Shown here: positions 35,993 to 48,300 of the stretch, in pieces
Position numbering within the stretch: the first letter of the stretch is position 1
Layout of the letters: each line of letters starts with the position of its first letter
Notes under the pieces: model-generated
What the model saw: only the letters and a program-made list of their open reading frames with translations
Databases searched by the model: none
What the model was told of the DNA's origin: nothing
Made by a program: the position numbers and the translations under genes
Assembly (NCBI GenBank): GCA_001584585.1
Contig: LSYV01000022.1
Location: forward strand, 1,085,066 to 1,149,065
DNA length: 64,000 bases
Source of the DNA: Gonium pectorale
Taxonomy: Eukaryota > Chlorophyta > Chlorophyceae > Chlamydomonadales > Volvocaceae
Reading direction: 5' to 3'

Positions 35993-36367
35993 GGGGACGG
36001 GTGCAGACGCATCGGCAGGCAGCGTTAGTCGTGCCTGCAAAACCCCAGCCCTCTTGCTCCCGTCCCAAGTATCCACCCTTCAAATGGAGATCTTGGTGTG
36101 CATTGCTTGAAAAACAGCAATACCCGGGCAACACGGTTGTACGACAATGCTGAGGTGAGGCCTCCTTTGCCTGACTGTCGCAAAGCCGCTAAGGAGTGTA
36201 GAGACTGTAGAATACTATGCCCGTCTGCCATTTTCTTGGTGCTCGAAGGCAATACATCATCAGCTCTGCACTGTCTCCATTATTTGCCTCTCAGATACAT
36301 TTTGCTTAGTGTTCGATGCTTCAAGGCTGAAATTGATGGATGACCGGAGGAGGAAGCGCAAGTAGCG

Positions 36368-39300
36368 ATGGTCGGACCTTTGAAGCATTCGGAGAGCCCA
36401 CCCAAAGCGACTCTTAAATATAAGAAATATAATGGCGATGCGGATCCCACGCAGCAAGCCAAGGTAGCATGTCGCGCGTTGACGCGTACTGGCCTTGAGC
36501 TGCATCTAACGCCCTGTTCTCTCGCATATGTAGAAGTCGCCAAGCCAGCAGGTCGCGGAGGTATCACTGCCGGTCCGCGACGTGGAGGGGTGGCGCCCCC
36601 GACCGCGGATTATTGAGCACCTGAACATTGCGGACTTCAGCCACCATGTGAGGGGGTGCGGCAGGGATGGCAACCCGTGGGGCTGGCATCCCATCCGCGG
36701 GGGCTGTTCGGGTGGCGCGTGCCGCCCCGCGCCCCCGGCCCGTGGCTCTGCAGCCCAGCGCCCGGGCCGTGTATGGGTCCCACACGGTTCTGTCGTGCCC
36801 TTCACTACCCGTGTCCTTATTAACTACAGGTCGAGTGCAAGGTGCCAGTGGACGAACCGATCTTTCAGCCGTTCCCGCCGGAGGTGACGTTCCACAACTA
36901 TGAACCTTTCCAGACGTATGAGGCCACGCTGTACCTCCGCAACAATGACAATGTGAGCACGGGATTCTAACGCGCTCCCGCAATGGGAATAAGGGCCCCT
37001 AAGTTGACAGCGCTGAGACTTCAGTAAGCATCTAGCAGGATTGCGACGCCGGTACCCTTCCAGCCCGTCGTTTGAGGGAAGGTGGCGGCGGTGCTGGAAT
37101 GCCTATGGGCGTGCGGATGGCACTGCGGCAAAGCTCCCCGGCCTAGTGCGGGCCAGTGTACACTTCATCAGACATGGCACATGGGCCATGGTTGCAGTCG
37201 GGGCATGCACCTGCCTAGAGCCTTCGCCGCTAAGGTCTTGCCGCGGTCACGGTCCCCACCAACAGGTGTCACGGCGCGTCAAAGTGCTGCCCATGGAGTC
37301 GCCGTACTTTTCTGTGCGGCGGGTCCAGGCGGCGGGCAAGGAGGACAGCAAAGTGGCCACCGGCATGGAGGTGGCCTTCACGGTGACCTTCCGCCCTGAA
37401 TCGCGCGACGACTACTCGTGCGATCTGGTGGTCTGCACGGAGCGGGAGAAGTTCGTGGTACCCGTGCTGGCCGTGGGCGCCTCCGCGGCGCTGGACTTTC
37501 CGGACCTGGTGGACTTTGGCTCCGTGCCCGCAAAGGTGGACACGCGCCAGACCGTGTTTGTGCGCAATGTGGGCAGCAAGGCGGCGCACTTCAGCCTTAC
37601 AGCGCCGGCGCCGTTCTCTGTGAGCCCCACCGCGGGGCACCTGGCGCCGGGCGAGACGCTGCAGTGCTCGCTAGTGTTCGACCCGCCGTCCGTGGGGCGC
37701 TATGAGGGAGAGCTGGAGATCCAGTACGACAGCGGTCGCTGCGTGTACGGCCAGCTGGTTGGCAGCGGCCATGAGCTGGAGGTGGGCTTGTCGCAGGGCG
37801 TGGTTACAATGCTCTCCACCTTCGTCACCAAGTCCAGCCAAAAGACCTTCAAGGTTGTTAACAACAGCGACACGCCCATTAAGTTTGCCGTCAAGCAGCG
37901 GCCCACGGTGGAGCAGGACCTGGCGCTGACGCAGCAGCGGCTAAGCATGGCGTCCACCAGCCACACCTGCCACGCGGACTACAAGAGCCGGCCCGGGTCG
38001 CCGCACGGGCAGGCCCGGGGCTCGGACGGGGATGGGGATGGCGACGAGTCGTCGGAGGACGAGGAGACCATCCTCGCCTCCGCGGCCGCGCAGCTCACGC
38101 GGCGCCTGCACTCGGCGCAGCGTGAGGCGGTGCTTGATGCGTACCTCTTCCACGACCGGAACTTCTCCGCCAGCCCGGCGGAGGGCACCATCTGGCCGCG
38201 CAGCGAGGTGGAGGTGGTGGTGACGTTCAGCCCGGACCACGCACGGGAGTACGAGGTGGTGGCGTACGTGGACGTCGCGGGGCGCGCGGACCGCCTACCC
38301 GTGGTGTTCAAGGGCCGCGGCCTGGGCCCCGCCGCGGTCTTCTCCTACGACGTCCTGGACGTGGGGGACACCTGGGTCAATACGTTGCACCAGTACGAGG
38401 TGGAGCTGCAGAACCGGGGGAAGATCGACGTGGAGTTTCGGCTGGTGCCGCCCGGTAGCGCCTTTGGCACGCGCTTCACGTTCGAGCCGTCGCAAGGGCG
38501 GCTGTCCGGCGGGCAGATCCAGATCATCAAGGTTAAGCTGCTGTCGGACCTGCTGGGCTCGTTTGACGAGACTTTTGAGTGGCAGATCAAGGGCAGCAGC
38601 GAGCCGCTCAGCCTGCAGTTCAAGGGCCGCGTGTGCGCGCCGTCCTTTGAGGTGGACGTGGAGGGGCTGGATTTCGGAGTGTGCTCCTATGGTTTCAGGT
38701 ACGGAAGTTTGTGGGTGGGAACGGGAAACACATGGAAGGGCGGAGGATGGTGGGATTCGGATAGAAAAGAGCCCGGCCAGCCGACAACAGGATTGGGCTA
38801 GGGCCGGATGAGCGGGTTGGTATGAGCATGGGAGCCAGGAAGCCCGATGCGTAATAACAAGCTTCAGCCACGGGGCCCAAGCCGTACCTGGGGCCGTACG
38901 TGGAGTTTCGGGATACCAGCTGAAACACACTCGACGGGTACGCAGGTATACCAAGGAGTTTCAGCTCACGAACACGAGCGAGATCCCGCTGCGGTTCTCG
39001 TGGCGTGTGCCGAACGACACCGAGGAGCCCCGCGAGTTCCAGATCCTGCCCGCCAAGGGCACCATCCTGCCGCATGGGAAGGTCAAGATCAATGTCGAGT
39101 TCGTGAGCAGGACGGTGAGGCGGGAATCGCGGCTTGCTGCCCCTGACATACTGCTTGGGAATTGTCCCCATTCCCGTGTCACCTCCATAGTCGGCACCGC
39201 TGATAGAGCCAACCTGGAGGCGATTGGTCCTTTGATTCTGTGATATGGCTCATCAGCTAGTTCGCCCCTCTGGTGGGACTGCAGGTCCAACGCTATCGCA

Positions 39301-42300
39301 CGGAGCTGGTGATGGACATTCCGGGCGTCGCGGAGCGACAGCTGGTGCTGCCGCTCATTGGGGAATGTGCCGTGCCAAAGCTCAGCCTGTACTCACGCAC
39401 AATGGAGTTCGGGGAGTGCAGCCTGCGCCATCCGTACAAGAAGGTGCGGGCGGAATGGACCGGCTGTGTCGGTGTGTCCTCACACCTTGCTGCAGCGAGC
39501 CACTGGGACCCTGCCCCATGTGGCGGCTGCAGTGAGCCTACTGTCCAGGGAATCCCACACTTGCATACCAGTGTCTATCCGTTTCGCATACCTGCGCAAC
39601 TCGTGCTCAACTCATCTTTTCTGTAGCTTACAGCCAGCAGCACAGAAGGTTGGATGCATCCATTGCCGAACGGCCCCGCATCCTCGCTCCCCGCTCACGC
39701 CACCGCGCAGGAGATGCGTATCGTGAACGAGTCCAAGCTGCCCGCCAAGTTTGAGGTGCTGCCGCAGGAGCCCAACTCGCTGGGCCTGGCGTCGTTCTTG
39801 GTGGAGCCCTCATCGGGCGGCATCCCCGCCCGCGGCGAGCAGGTGGTTGAGCTGACGCTCACCACCTACACGCTGGGTCGCATACAGATCCCGGTGCGCG
39901 TCAAGGCCCTGGGCTCCAAGGCACAGCCGCTGGAGCTGATCCTAAACGCCAAGTGCGTCGGGCCACAGCTGGACTTCGGCGAGGACCCGGAGACACGGTA
40001 AGGCGTTGGGGTGCGGGTACGGGCACCTTTGACGTAGGATCAACGTGGATGGCGCAATTGGGCGCATGTGCAAACCCGGGCCCACCCTGCGCTGCATGAT
40101 TCCCACCCATCCTAGGGTCCACATTCCAAATAGTGCACCTTGGGCTGCATAGCCTGCGTCCACAACGCAAGGGGCAGTCACGGGCAATCTTCCTCCTACG
40201 CCTGACCCTCCAGTCTACCTCCACCTGACCCCGCAGGACCACCACACCCAGCTTGGCGTTTGACCGCGTGCCGGTGCTGAAGGAGCACTCGCTTCCGCTG
40301 GTGATCAACAACATCAGCGTCATCCCCGCCGACTTCAAGCTCTTCATCGAGGCCAAGGACAGCGTCTTCAGCGTGGAGCCTCGCCAGGCGCACCTGGAGC
40401 CGGGCGAGAGCTTTACGGCGCACGTCATGGTCAAGATGGACGAGAGCATGGACTTTGCAGACACGCTGCACGTGCTGATCCAGGAGGGGGCCGACGTGTC
40501 CATTCCGCTCACGGCTAGCGGTAGGTCCCGTGGCATGAATGCCACGCAAGAGCGGCAAAAGGCAGCGGTGATTGCAAGTGCCGGAGCTTTCGCTCGGCGC
40601 ACAGGATGCAAAGCTTCGTTACGCTCACGGATGGCACTCCCCCTTGTTCTTAGTTATAACCGCACTTGGTGAATGGCAAATCGTTACTGTCAGCTATCAT
40701 AGCGGACACGGTTTGGCAGCCCAATTAAGGCAGCCGTTTGCTGCCTTTCCTCTGCAACCGTACCGTGTAGGGACTGGCAGCGCCATTGTGGCAGACGAGC
40801 TTTCGGGCGGCCTGCTGGACTTTGGATACCAGTTTGTGGGGCGGCCCTTCACTCGGGACGTTACCGTGTACAACATGGGCCGGAAGACCGTGCTGCTTGC
40901 CTGGAGCTCCAGCAGGTACGGGGCGTTGGGGCGCTGATGTTGTCGTGTTGAACCTATCTGTGTTTTCATGTATTACCTGGTGAGTGAGGCTATGGAGCTC
41001 ACTCTCCACTTGAGGTCTGGTTTGCACAGTGCTGCGCCGGGTTGGTCGCCGAGGGGCGCTGTCTGCCAATACCGGTCCGCAGGTACGAGGAGCTCAAGAA
41101 GGAGTTTGCCAAGGCGAACCGCGGGTCGGGAAAGAAGTTCGACATTGCGCTGGTGCCCCAGGAGCAGCAGCCTGTCTTCAACATCACACCCGACAAGGTA
41201 AGGTGGCGGAGCCTGTCACTGGCGGGAAGCCCGGACTGTTTTCGTTGTGCCGTCCTAAGCCAAGCAAACCAGTGGCTACCGTGTCTCGAGGAAGTGACTT
41301 CAAAGAATTTGCAATGACGCTATGGGTTGACCCTCACAAGCCTATCACTGCTCGCCCGCTATCCGCAGGTCCAGCTTGGCCCGAAGGAGGCCGCCACCTT
41401 TACCATCACCGGGAACGCCCTGACGGCCGGCGAGGTGAAGGAGCAGCTGGCGTGCAGCGGAATCTTTGGCAACAACAGCAAGGGTTCGAAGCGAATCTTC
41501 GAGACCGTCATGCGGGCCGACGTGGCGACGCCGTTGCTGCACTTCTCTGAGCGCGTGCTGCACTTCCGCCACACCTACAAGAAGGGCCAGTCCATCGAGG
41601 CCCAGACGCGGCCGCTGACCATCAAGAACATCTCGCCGCTGCCGCTTACGTTTGGGCTACGACCCACACCGCCCTTCACAGTCGATCGCACCTCGTGGAC
41701 GCTGGACCTGGAGGAGGCCGGCACCGTCAACGTCACGTTCGACCCCAACTTCAAGGACGACCTGCAGGTACTCGAGGGCCTCCTATGACGTGCCTTCTCA
41801 AATCCATGTTTGCTCTTTCACTCCTCCTCAAGCCAGCCGCAAGCCTATGTGGCCCTGGTAATCGAAGTACGGCCACTGAGGTCACCTAGTCTTTGGTTGC
41901 CCATTGGTTCCCCAGTGAACACCTGCTCGACCTTAAGCCCTTACCCTCCTTAGTGATCTCCCGCGCCTCTTTCATTCCCGAATCGCCCCACAGAGCCTCC
42001 AGACGCGCACCAAGCTGCAGGTGGTGTACGCTGACAACCCGCAGCGGGACTCGGTCGACCTGCACGGCGACATCGAGTACCCCAACCTCGCCTTTGACAC
42101 CACCACAATCGAGTTTGGCTCCGTGCTGCTCGACACGACGCGCCGCATCCCTGTGCGCGTGGTCAACTCGTCAAACGTGGACGTGGTGTACACCTGGGCC
42201 TGGGACCAAGCATCGGTGCACGAGGACACCAACTCCATCGCGTCCATGTCGCTCCGCCAGGGCCGGCCCAAGCCGCCGCCCACGCAGCTGTTTGACGTGA

Positions 42301-45300
42301 TGCCCATCCGCGGTGTGCTGCGCCCCGGCGAGGCGGAGACGATGACGTTTTCGTTCTTCGCCTACCCCGGCGTGCGCGCCTCCTGCGCGGCGGTGTGCCA
42401 GGTGGAGGGCGGCCCCTCGTACACGGTCAACCTGTCGGGCGAGTCGAACAACATCAAGTACACCGTGGAGCCGCAGGTGGGGAGGGGCGGTAGTGAGGCA
42501 CGGGAGTGGGTCAGAACGCCGGGGGGCGGGGGGCGATGAAGCCGCATGCGTGGGTTACTACTAGGTTGAACGGCGCGGATGGGTGGTGTGGGCGCTCTGT
42601 GAGCGGGCACGCGTGTGCGAGTGGCCAGTGGGCAGGCGTCTGGCGGGGGCGGGCAGCAGGGGAGGGCACCAGTGTATCAGCGCCGTCATTACGGAGGCTG
42701 CACCTGGGGATCCGCCACTTTGCTCCACGCTAGGGGCCACCGCCCTGTCGCGATCAAACGTGGGGACGCTGCGGGGCTTACTTCCGGGCCCACATTGCTC
42801 GCTGTTGCAGGTGCTGGACTTCGGGGTGCAGTTGTACGATCGCACGGTGGAGCGGGAGATCACGCTCAGCAACTCGGGCAAGGTGCCGTTCACCTACAAC
42901 TTCAATACTAGCCGCCTTTCGCGGCCCGGCATTATCGAGGCGACGCCGTCCGCTGGCACGATTCCCCCGCTCACCAAGGAGACCATCAAGCTCAAGGTGG
43001 GCAGTGTCTTGATAACGAACGCTATAGGTTGCGCGCGGCTGGACCTACCGTACGCTGTCTTGCCCTGTCAGACTATAGGAGTCGAGCGCCCCGGTATTGC
43101 ACACTGGGAACGGAGCCCCGTTGTTTGCTGATCAAGTCCTATCCGCTGTGTCCGCTTGTTGCCGCCTGGGCGACAGGTGTGCCCCGGCATCCCCGAGAAG
43201 CTGGTGGAGACGCTCCTGGTGGAGTTGGCACACTTCGAGCCGGTCACTGTGCAGGTGTGGCCCGCTACAGTCGGGGGAAAGGGCTGTCTGCTGGACGGAC
43301 GCAGACAGATGATTGTGGTATCGCCGCATGTGCACGGCAACAACCGCATGTTGTAGGTACGCTTAGAACCAGGCACATGCTTAGTCCAAGCGCAGCCTTG
43401 ACCCGAGCTCTCAACGCACGACGTGCTCCGCAGGTTCTGGTCGAGGGGACCTACGCGGCCGTGGCTCTTGCCCTGCCGCGCCAACGCGACGACAAGTTCC
43501 TCGCCTGCATGGAGCCGGCCCGGCATAACATCATCAGCGCCGCCCTGTCCAACGTGCCCGCCGATGAGCCAAACAAGCCCGGCGACGCGGCCCAGTCGCT
43601 CGTGGGTGTGCCCACGGCCGCCTCTGCCAGCTTGGCCCAGCGCAATACCGCCCGCAGCCTGCGCGGCAGCGCGCAGCCCAACGACGGTGGCGTGTCCGGG
43701 GAGGCCTCCGGCCCAGCCACCAAGCGCAGCTTGGCCGGCGGCAGCGCGCGGGGCGCCGTGGGTGCGCGCAGCATCGCGGCCGCCGGCATGCAACGCGCTC
43801 AGTCCGCGCACTCGGTCATCGGCATGGGCGGTGCGCAGCTGACCATCGACAAGAAGATTGAGGTGGAGGCGGAGCGCCTGCGCCTGATACAGATGCTGCT
43901 TGAACGGGAGTCGGAGCGGCGGAAGCACGCAGAGCGCGCCGCGGCGCTGACGGCGGCACTGGAGGTTGGCGCCGCCGCCGCCGGGCAGCCAGGGCCCTCG
44001 GCGCGCAACACGGGCAGCGGCCACTCTAGCCCTGCCGCGTCGCAGGCAGGCGAGCAGAAGCGCTCCGCGACCGGGGTCGATACCGGAAAGCCCGGCCTGG
44101 CGCGACAGCACTCGGGCCTGACGGTCAACTCGGCCGGCACAGCAGCGTTGGCGAACGGGCGGGCGCTGGGCACGGAGGACGAGAGTAAGCGGGTGGTGCG
44201 CATCCCCGGTATGCAGCCGCCGCTGCCGTCCCTGGCGGTGGCGCACTACGTGCTGGACTTTGGCTACGTGGTCAAGGGCCTCTCGCGCACCCGAAAGTTC
44301 AAGATCACCAACACCAGCAACCAGCAGGTAAGCCTGCTGGCAGCCGCGCCGCGGTGGTCCCCGCTGTTTGCAACTTTGCAGAGGTCCCAGGCGACACGGG
44401 TAGCCATGCAGTGCCCGGGGTTTGTGCGGGGGATCATGCACCGTACTGAGTGAAACGCGTTGTGCAGTGTTTGATTCTGCGCTCGGGTGCCCTACACTGC
44501 GCTCGCAGGTGTCGTTCCGCTTCGAGAAGGGGCTGCTGGAGAACCACGGCTTCAAGGTGGAGCCCGAGGTGGTGTCCCGCCTGCCCGGGGCGCCCGACTT
44601 TGGCACCATCGAGGTGGCGGTGACGCTGCAGGCCAACAAGTCCAACGTGCAGCCCGGCCCGCTGGAGCTGACCTACCCCATCGCCATCAAGGGCTCGCCG
44701 CCCGTGCTCATCACCATGCGCGCCCACGTGCAGGTCCCGGACCTGAAGCTCAGCTCGGAGGTGCGTGGCAGCGCACTTCCTTGCGCCGATCTGGGCTCTT
44801 GGTGGCGTGCTGGCGCCCGTCTAAGCTGCAGCCGCCGAAGGCCTGGCACGGATGCTCACGATGACTTCTAGCGGACTTTCATATTGCATTGAGAATGCGT
44901 GAATACCCCCATCATGGGCTTTGCCGTTCCGGAATATCCGTGCCCATTGCCTACAACGCAGGAGTCCGCTGGAAGGCCCATGACAACCTCTCCCCTTGTT
45001 CGCCTTCTCAGGTGCTGGACTTTGGGTACTGCCAGACGGGGCAGTGCAAGGTGTTCACGGTGCAGCTGCACAACCACAAGCAGGTGCCGTGCGACTTTGC
45101 GATCAAGAAGCCGGTCGAGGTCATCAAGGCCAAGGACTGGCAGTTCTTCACGTGCGAGCCGTCCGAGGGCACGCTGGAACCCGACCAGCGCATGCAGCTC
45201 AAGGTGCGGTCGGGAGCATGAACGAGTGCCGCGGGCCATATGCGCCAAATGCAGGAGGGCGCGTAAGGGCTAATCCCAGGTTGTACCTGCAGCTGGGGCG

Positions 45301-48300
45301 CCCAGCTCGTGCAGGCGCCTTTGCGACAGCCCTGCACCGGACGTCCCAACGGCTCCCAAGCCAGGTTCACGTACGGTACCCGCCGGCATTGCTGCCGTTG
45401 AACTCTTCCAGCACGTGCAGCCATGACACCCAGTCGTCCTGTCCCCTGCTGCCGCCCCTCGCTAACACGTCACTTACCCCCACCCTCCTATCCCCACCCT
45501 CGTGCCCGCTTCCGCCCGCCCGCAGGTTATCTTCACGCCCATCCTCAACCGCGACGCGCCGTACATCCAGGTGATCCCCCTCAAGATCAACCTGAACGCA
45601 CGGGTCAAGGAGCTGCAGGCCAACGGCCGTGGCCTCACGCCGCGCGTCGCCTTCAGCCCCACCTTCGTGGACTGCGGGCCCATCCTGCCCTTCTTCGAGG
45701 GCCAGCAGCCGAACGAGGCGCACGTGGTCATGTCCAACCCCTGCGCCTTCCCCATCGAGGTGGTGTCGCTGGACTTCGACCCGCGCTTCCAGACGGACGA
45801 GGAGGCGCTGCGCTGCATGGACGGGTGCGTGGGACGAGAATGGCCGTCCGGGTTGCAAAGGCTTAGCTCTCAGCGGCTCGCTGTTGGCAAGGAAAATACA
45901 TAAGAGGATTAGGGGCGGCCAGCGAGCGGCCTAGCAAGGTAACAGCAGCACCGCCGACTGTGGGCATGTCATGCACCAGGTTTGAGGGTTACATGTGGTA
46001 TAGCAATTGCACAAGTTCGGAGTCTTGTTCTTGTGCGCCTGCAGGTACAACGACAACGGCATCCTGTACCTGCCCCCTCTGCACCCCGGGGATCCGCTAT
46101 GGCCCGAGGTGGCGGAGACAGCGGCGCACAAGAAGCGAATGGAGGCAGCAGCCGCCGAGGCGCAGGCTGCGCAGGCTGCGCAAGACGGTGCCGCGGCCGA
46201 CGGCGCCGCGGCCTCCGAGGGCGTCGGCAGCCTGGAGGCGGTAGCTGGGACGGGGGCTGCTGGCAGCAAGGCAGCCGCGAAGGCCGCCCCACCCAAGCCC
46301 TTTGTCATCGTCACCGGGCCGCACCTGGTGGGCACGACCACCCAAGCCCGCAAGCTGGGCGAGCGGTACGACGTGCCGGTGTCCACGCTTGACGACCTCC
46401 TCATGGCGGCCGCGGACCTCGAGCCGCCAAGCCCGGAGGAGGCGGCCGCGGCGGCCTCCGCCACAGCAGCAGCCGCAACTCCGCTCACACCCATGAGCGT
46501 GGACATGAGCTCGGACGCGCTGCAAATGCCGGCCACGCCCACGGCGGCGGCCGAGGACGAGCTTCCGCTCTTCGATCGGGAGATCTCGGACCTCCTGTTT
46601 GACAAACTCCTGTCAGACCCGGACCACGAGAGCGAGCCCGACTATGTGCGGCCTCATACGCGGCTGCCTGCCGACGAGCTGTACAGCCTCGTCGTACGGG
46701 GTCTACGGCACCTCCTGAGTCAGCAGCCTGCCACGTACGGCAAGGGCCTCGTGCTGGACGGTCTGGTGTCGCGGTACCTGCCGCCCCCGCTGGTGGCCAA
46801 GGCGCTCTTGGACGCGCTGGGCATGACGCAGGTCATCCCGCCGCCGCCGCCCTCGCCGGAGCCGGTTCCGGAGCCCAAGGCCAAGAAGGCGGTCAAGAAG
46901 GGCGACGACGCCGCCCCCGACCACCGCCGCCGNNNNNNNNNNNNNNNNNNNNNNNNNNNNNNNNNNNNNNNNNNNNNNNNNNNNNNNNNNNNNNNNNNNN
47001 NNNNNNNNNNNNNNNNNNNNNNNNNNNNNNNNNNNNNNNNNNNNNNNNNNNNNNNNNNNNNNNNNNNNNNNNNNNNNNNNNNNNNNNNNNNNNNNNNNNN
47101 NNNNNNNNNNNNNNNNNNNNNNNNNNNNNNNNNNNNNNNNNNNNNNNNNNNNNNNNNNNNNNNNNNNNNNNNNNNNNNNNNNNNNNNNNNNNNNNNNNNN
47201 NNNNNNNNNNNNNNNNNNNNNNNNNNNNNNNNNNNNNNNNNNNNNNNNNNNNNNNNNNNNNNNNNNNNNNNNNNNNNNNNNNNNNNNNNNNNNNNNNNNN
47301 NNNNNNNNNNNNNNNNNNNNNNNNNNNNNNNNNNNNNNNNNNNNNNNNNNNNNNNNNNNNNNNNNNNNNNNNNNNNNNNNNNNNNNNNNNNNNNNNNNNN
47401 NNNNNNNNNNNNNNNNNNNNNNNNNNNNNNNNNNNNNNNNNNNNNNNNNNNNNNNNNNNNNNNNNNNNNNNNNNNNNNNNNNNNNNNNNNNNNNNNNNNN
47501 NNNNNNNNNNNNNNNNNNNNNNNNNNNNNNNNNNNNNNNNNNNNNNNNNNNNNNNNNNNNNNNNNNNNNNNNNNNNNNNNNNNNNNNNNNNNNNNNNNNN
47601 NNNNNNNNNNNNNNNNNNNNNNNNNNNNNNNNNNNNNNNNNNNNNNNNNNNNNNNNNNNNNNNNNNNNNNNNNNNNNNNNNNNNNNNNNNNNNNNNNNNN
47701 NNNNNNNNNNNNNNNNNNNNNNNNNNNNNNNNNNNNNNNNNNNNNNNNNNNNNNNNNCGTGCCTTCGCCTCCCACGACTCGCCCCCGACACCGCCGCCGC
47801 CGCCACCCAAGCCGACCGGCTGGGTCGGCCCGTGCACGGTGCACGTTGTGCATCTGGCGCCCGAGGCCCCGCTGCTGGCTGGGCGGCTGCGCCTGGAGAA
47901 CGGCGTTGCCGCAGTGCAGCCCCCTCCTCGGCCCGCGTCTGCGGTGGCGCCGCAGGAGGGAGCTCTGCCGCCGGCAGCTGTGCTAACAGCCGCAGCACTG
48001 ACGGGCGACGCCGTGGCAGCAGTCGCCGCTCCCACAGCAGATGGGGCCGCCGCTGCCGCCGTCGGGGACACGGAGGACGGCGCGGCCGGCGCGCCAGCGG
48101 CTCCCGACGAGCTGCAGCAGCAGTACCTGGTGGAGGCGACGCGCCTGCTGTCCGAGTACGATGTAGAGGTTGGGGAAAAGCTGGCGTACGAGCTGGGCCC
48201 CATCGGCCCGGAGAACAGCGTGGTCTACCGCCGCGTGGCGGCGGAGGGCACGGTGGAGAAGGTGCACAAGGTGGTGGTGGGCCTGACGTTCCGTCTGGGC

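Larger units (their letters stand above)
34009..36367. other. Gene-poor region upstream of HYDIN
   Basis: About 2.3 kb, clearly less GC-rich than its flanks. It contains a poly-G tract near 34491-34502, a 20-N gap and two copies of a diverged repeat. No conserved coding segment is seen in any frame. The right end should contain the HYDIN promoter. Confidence 0.6.

Noticed and set aside
44434..44727. Antisense frames throughout HYDIN, for example 43068-44645 minus
   Set aside because: They show no family similarity and mirror GC-rich third positions of the plus-strand gene.
46007..47986. Single open frame running through the 825-N gap
   Set aside because: Beyond the gap that frame is not HYDIN-like; the true frame is another one, so the continuity is an artefact of N translation.
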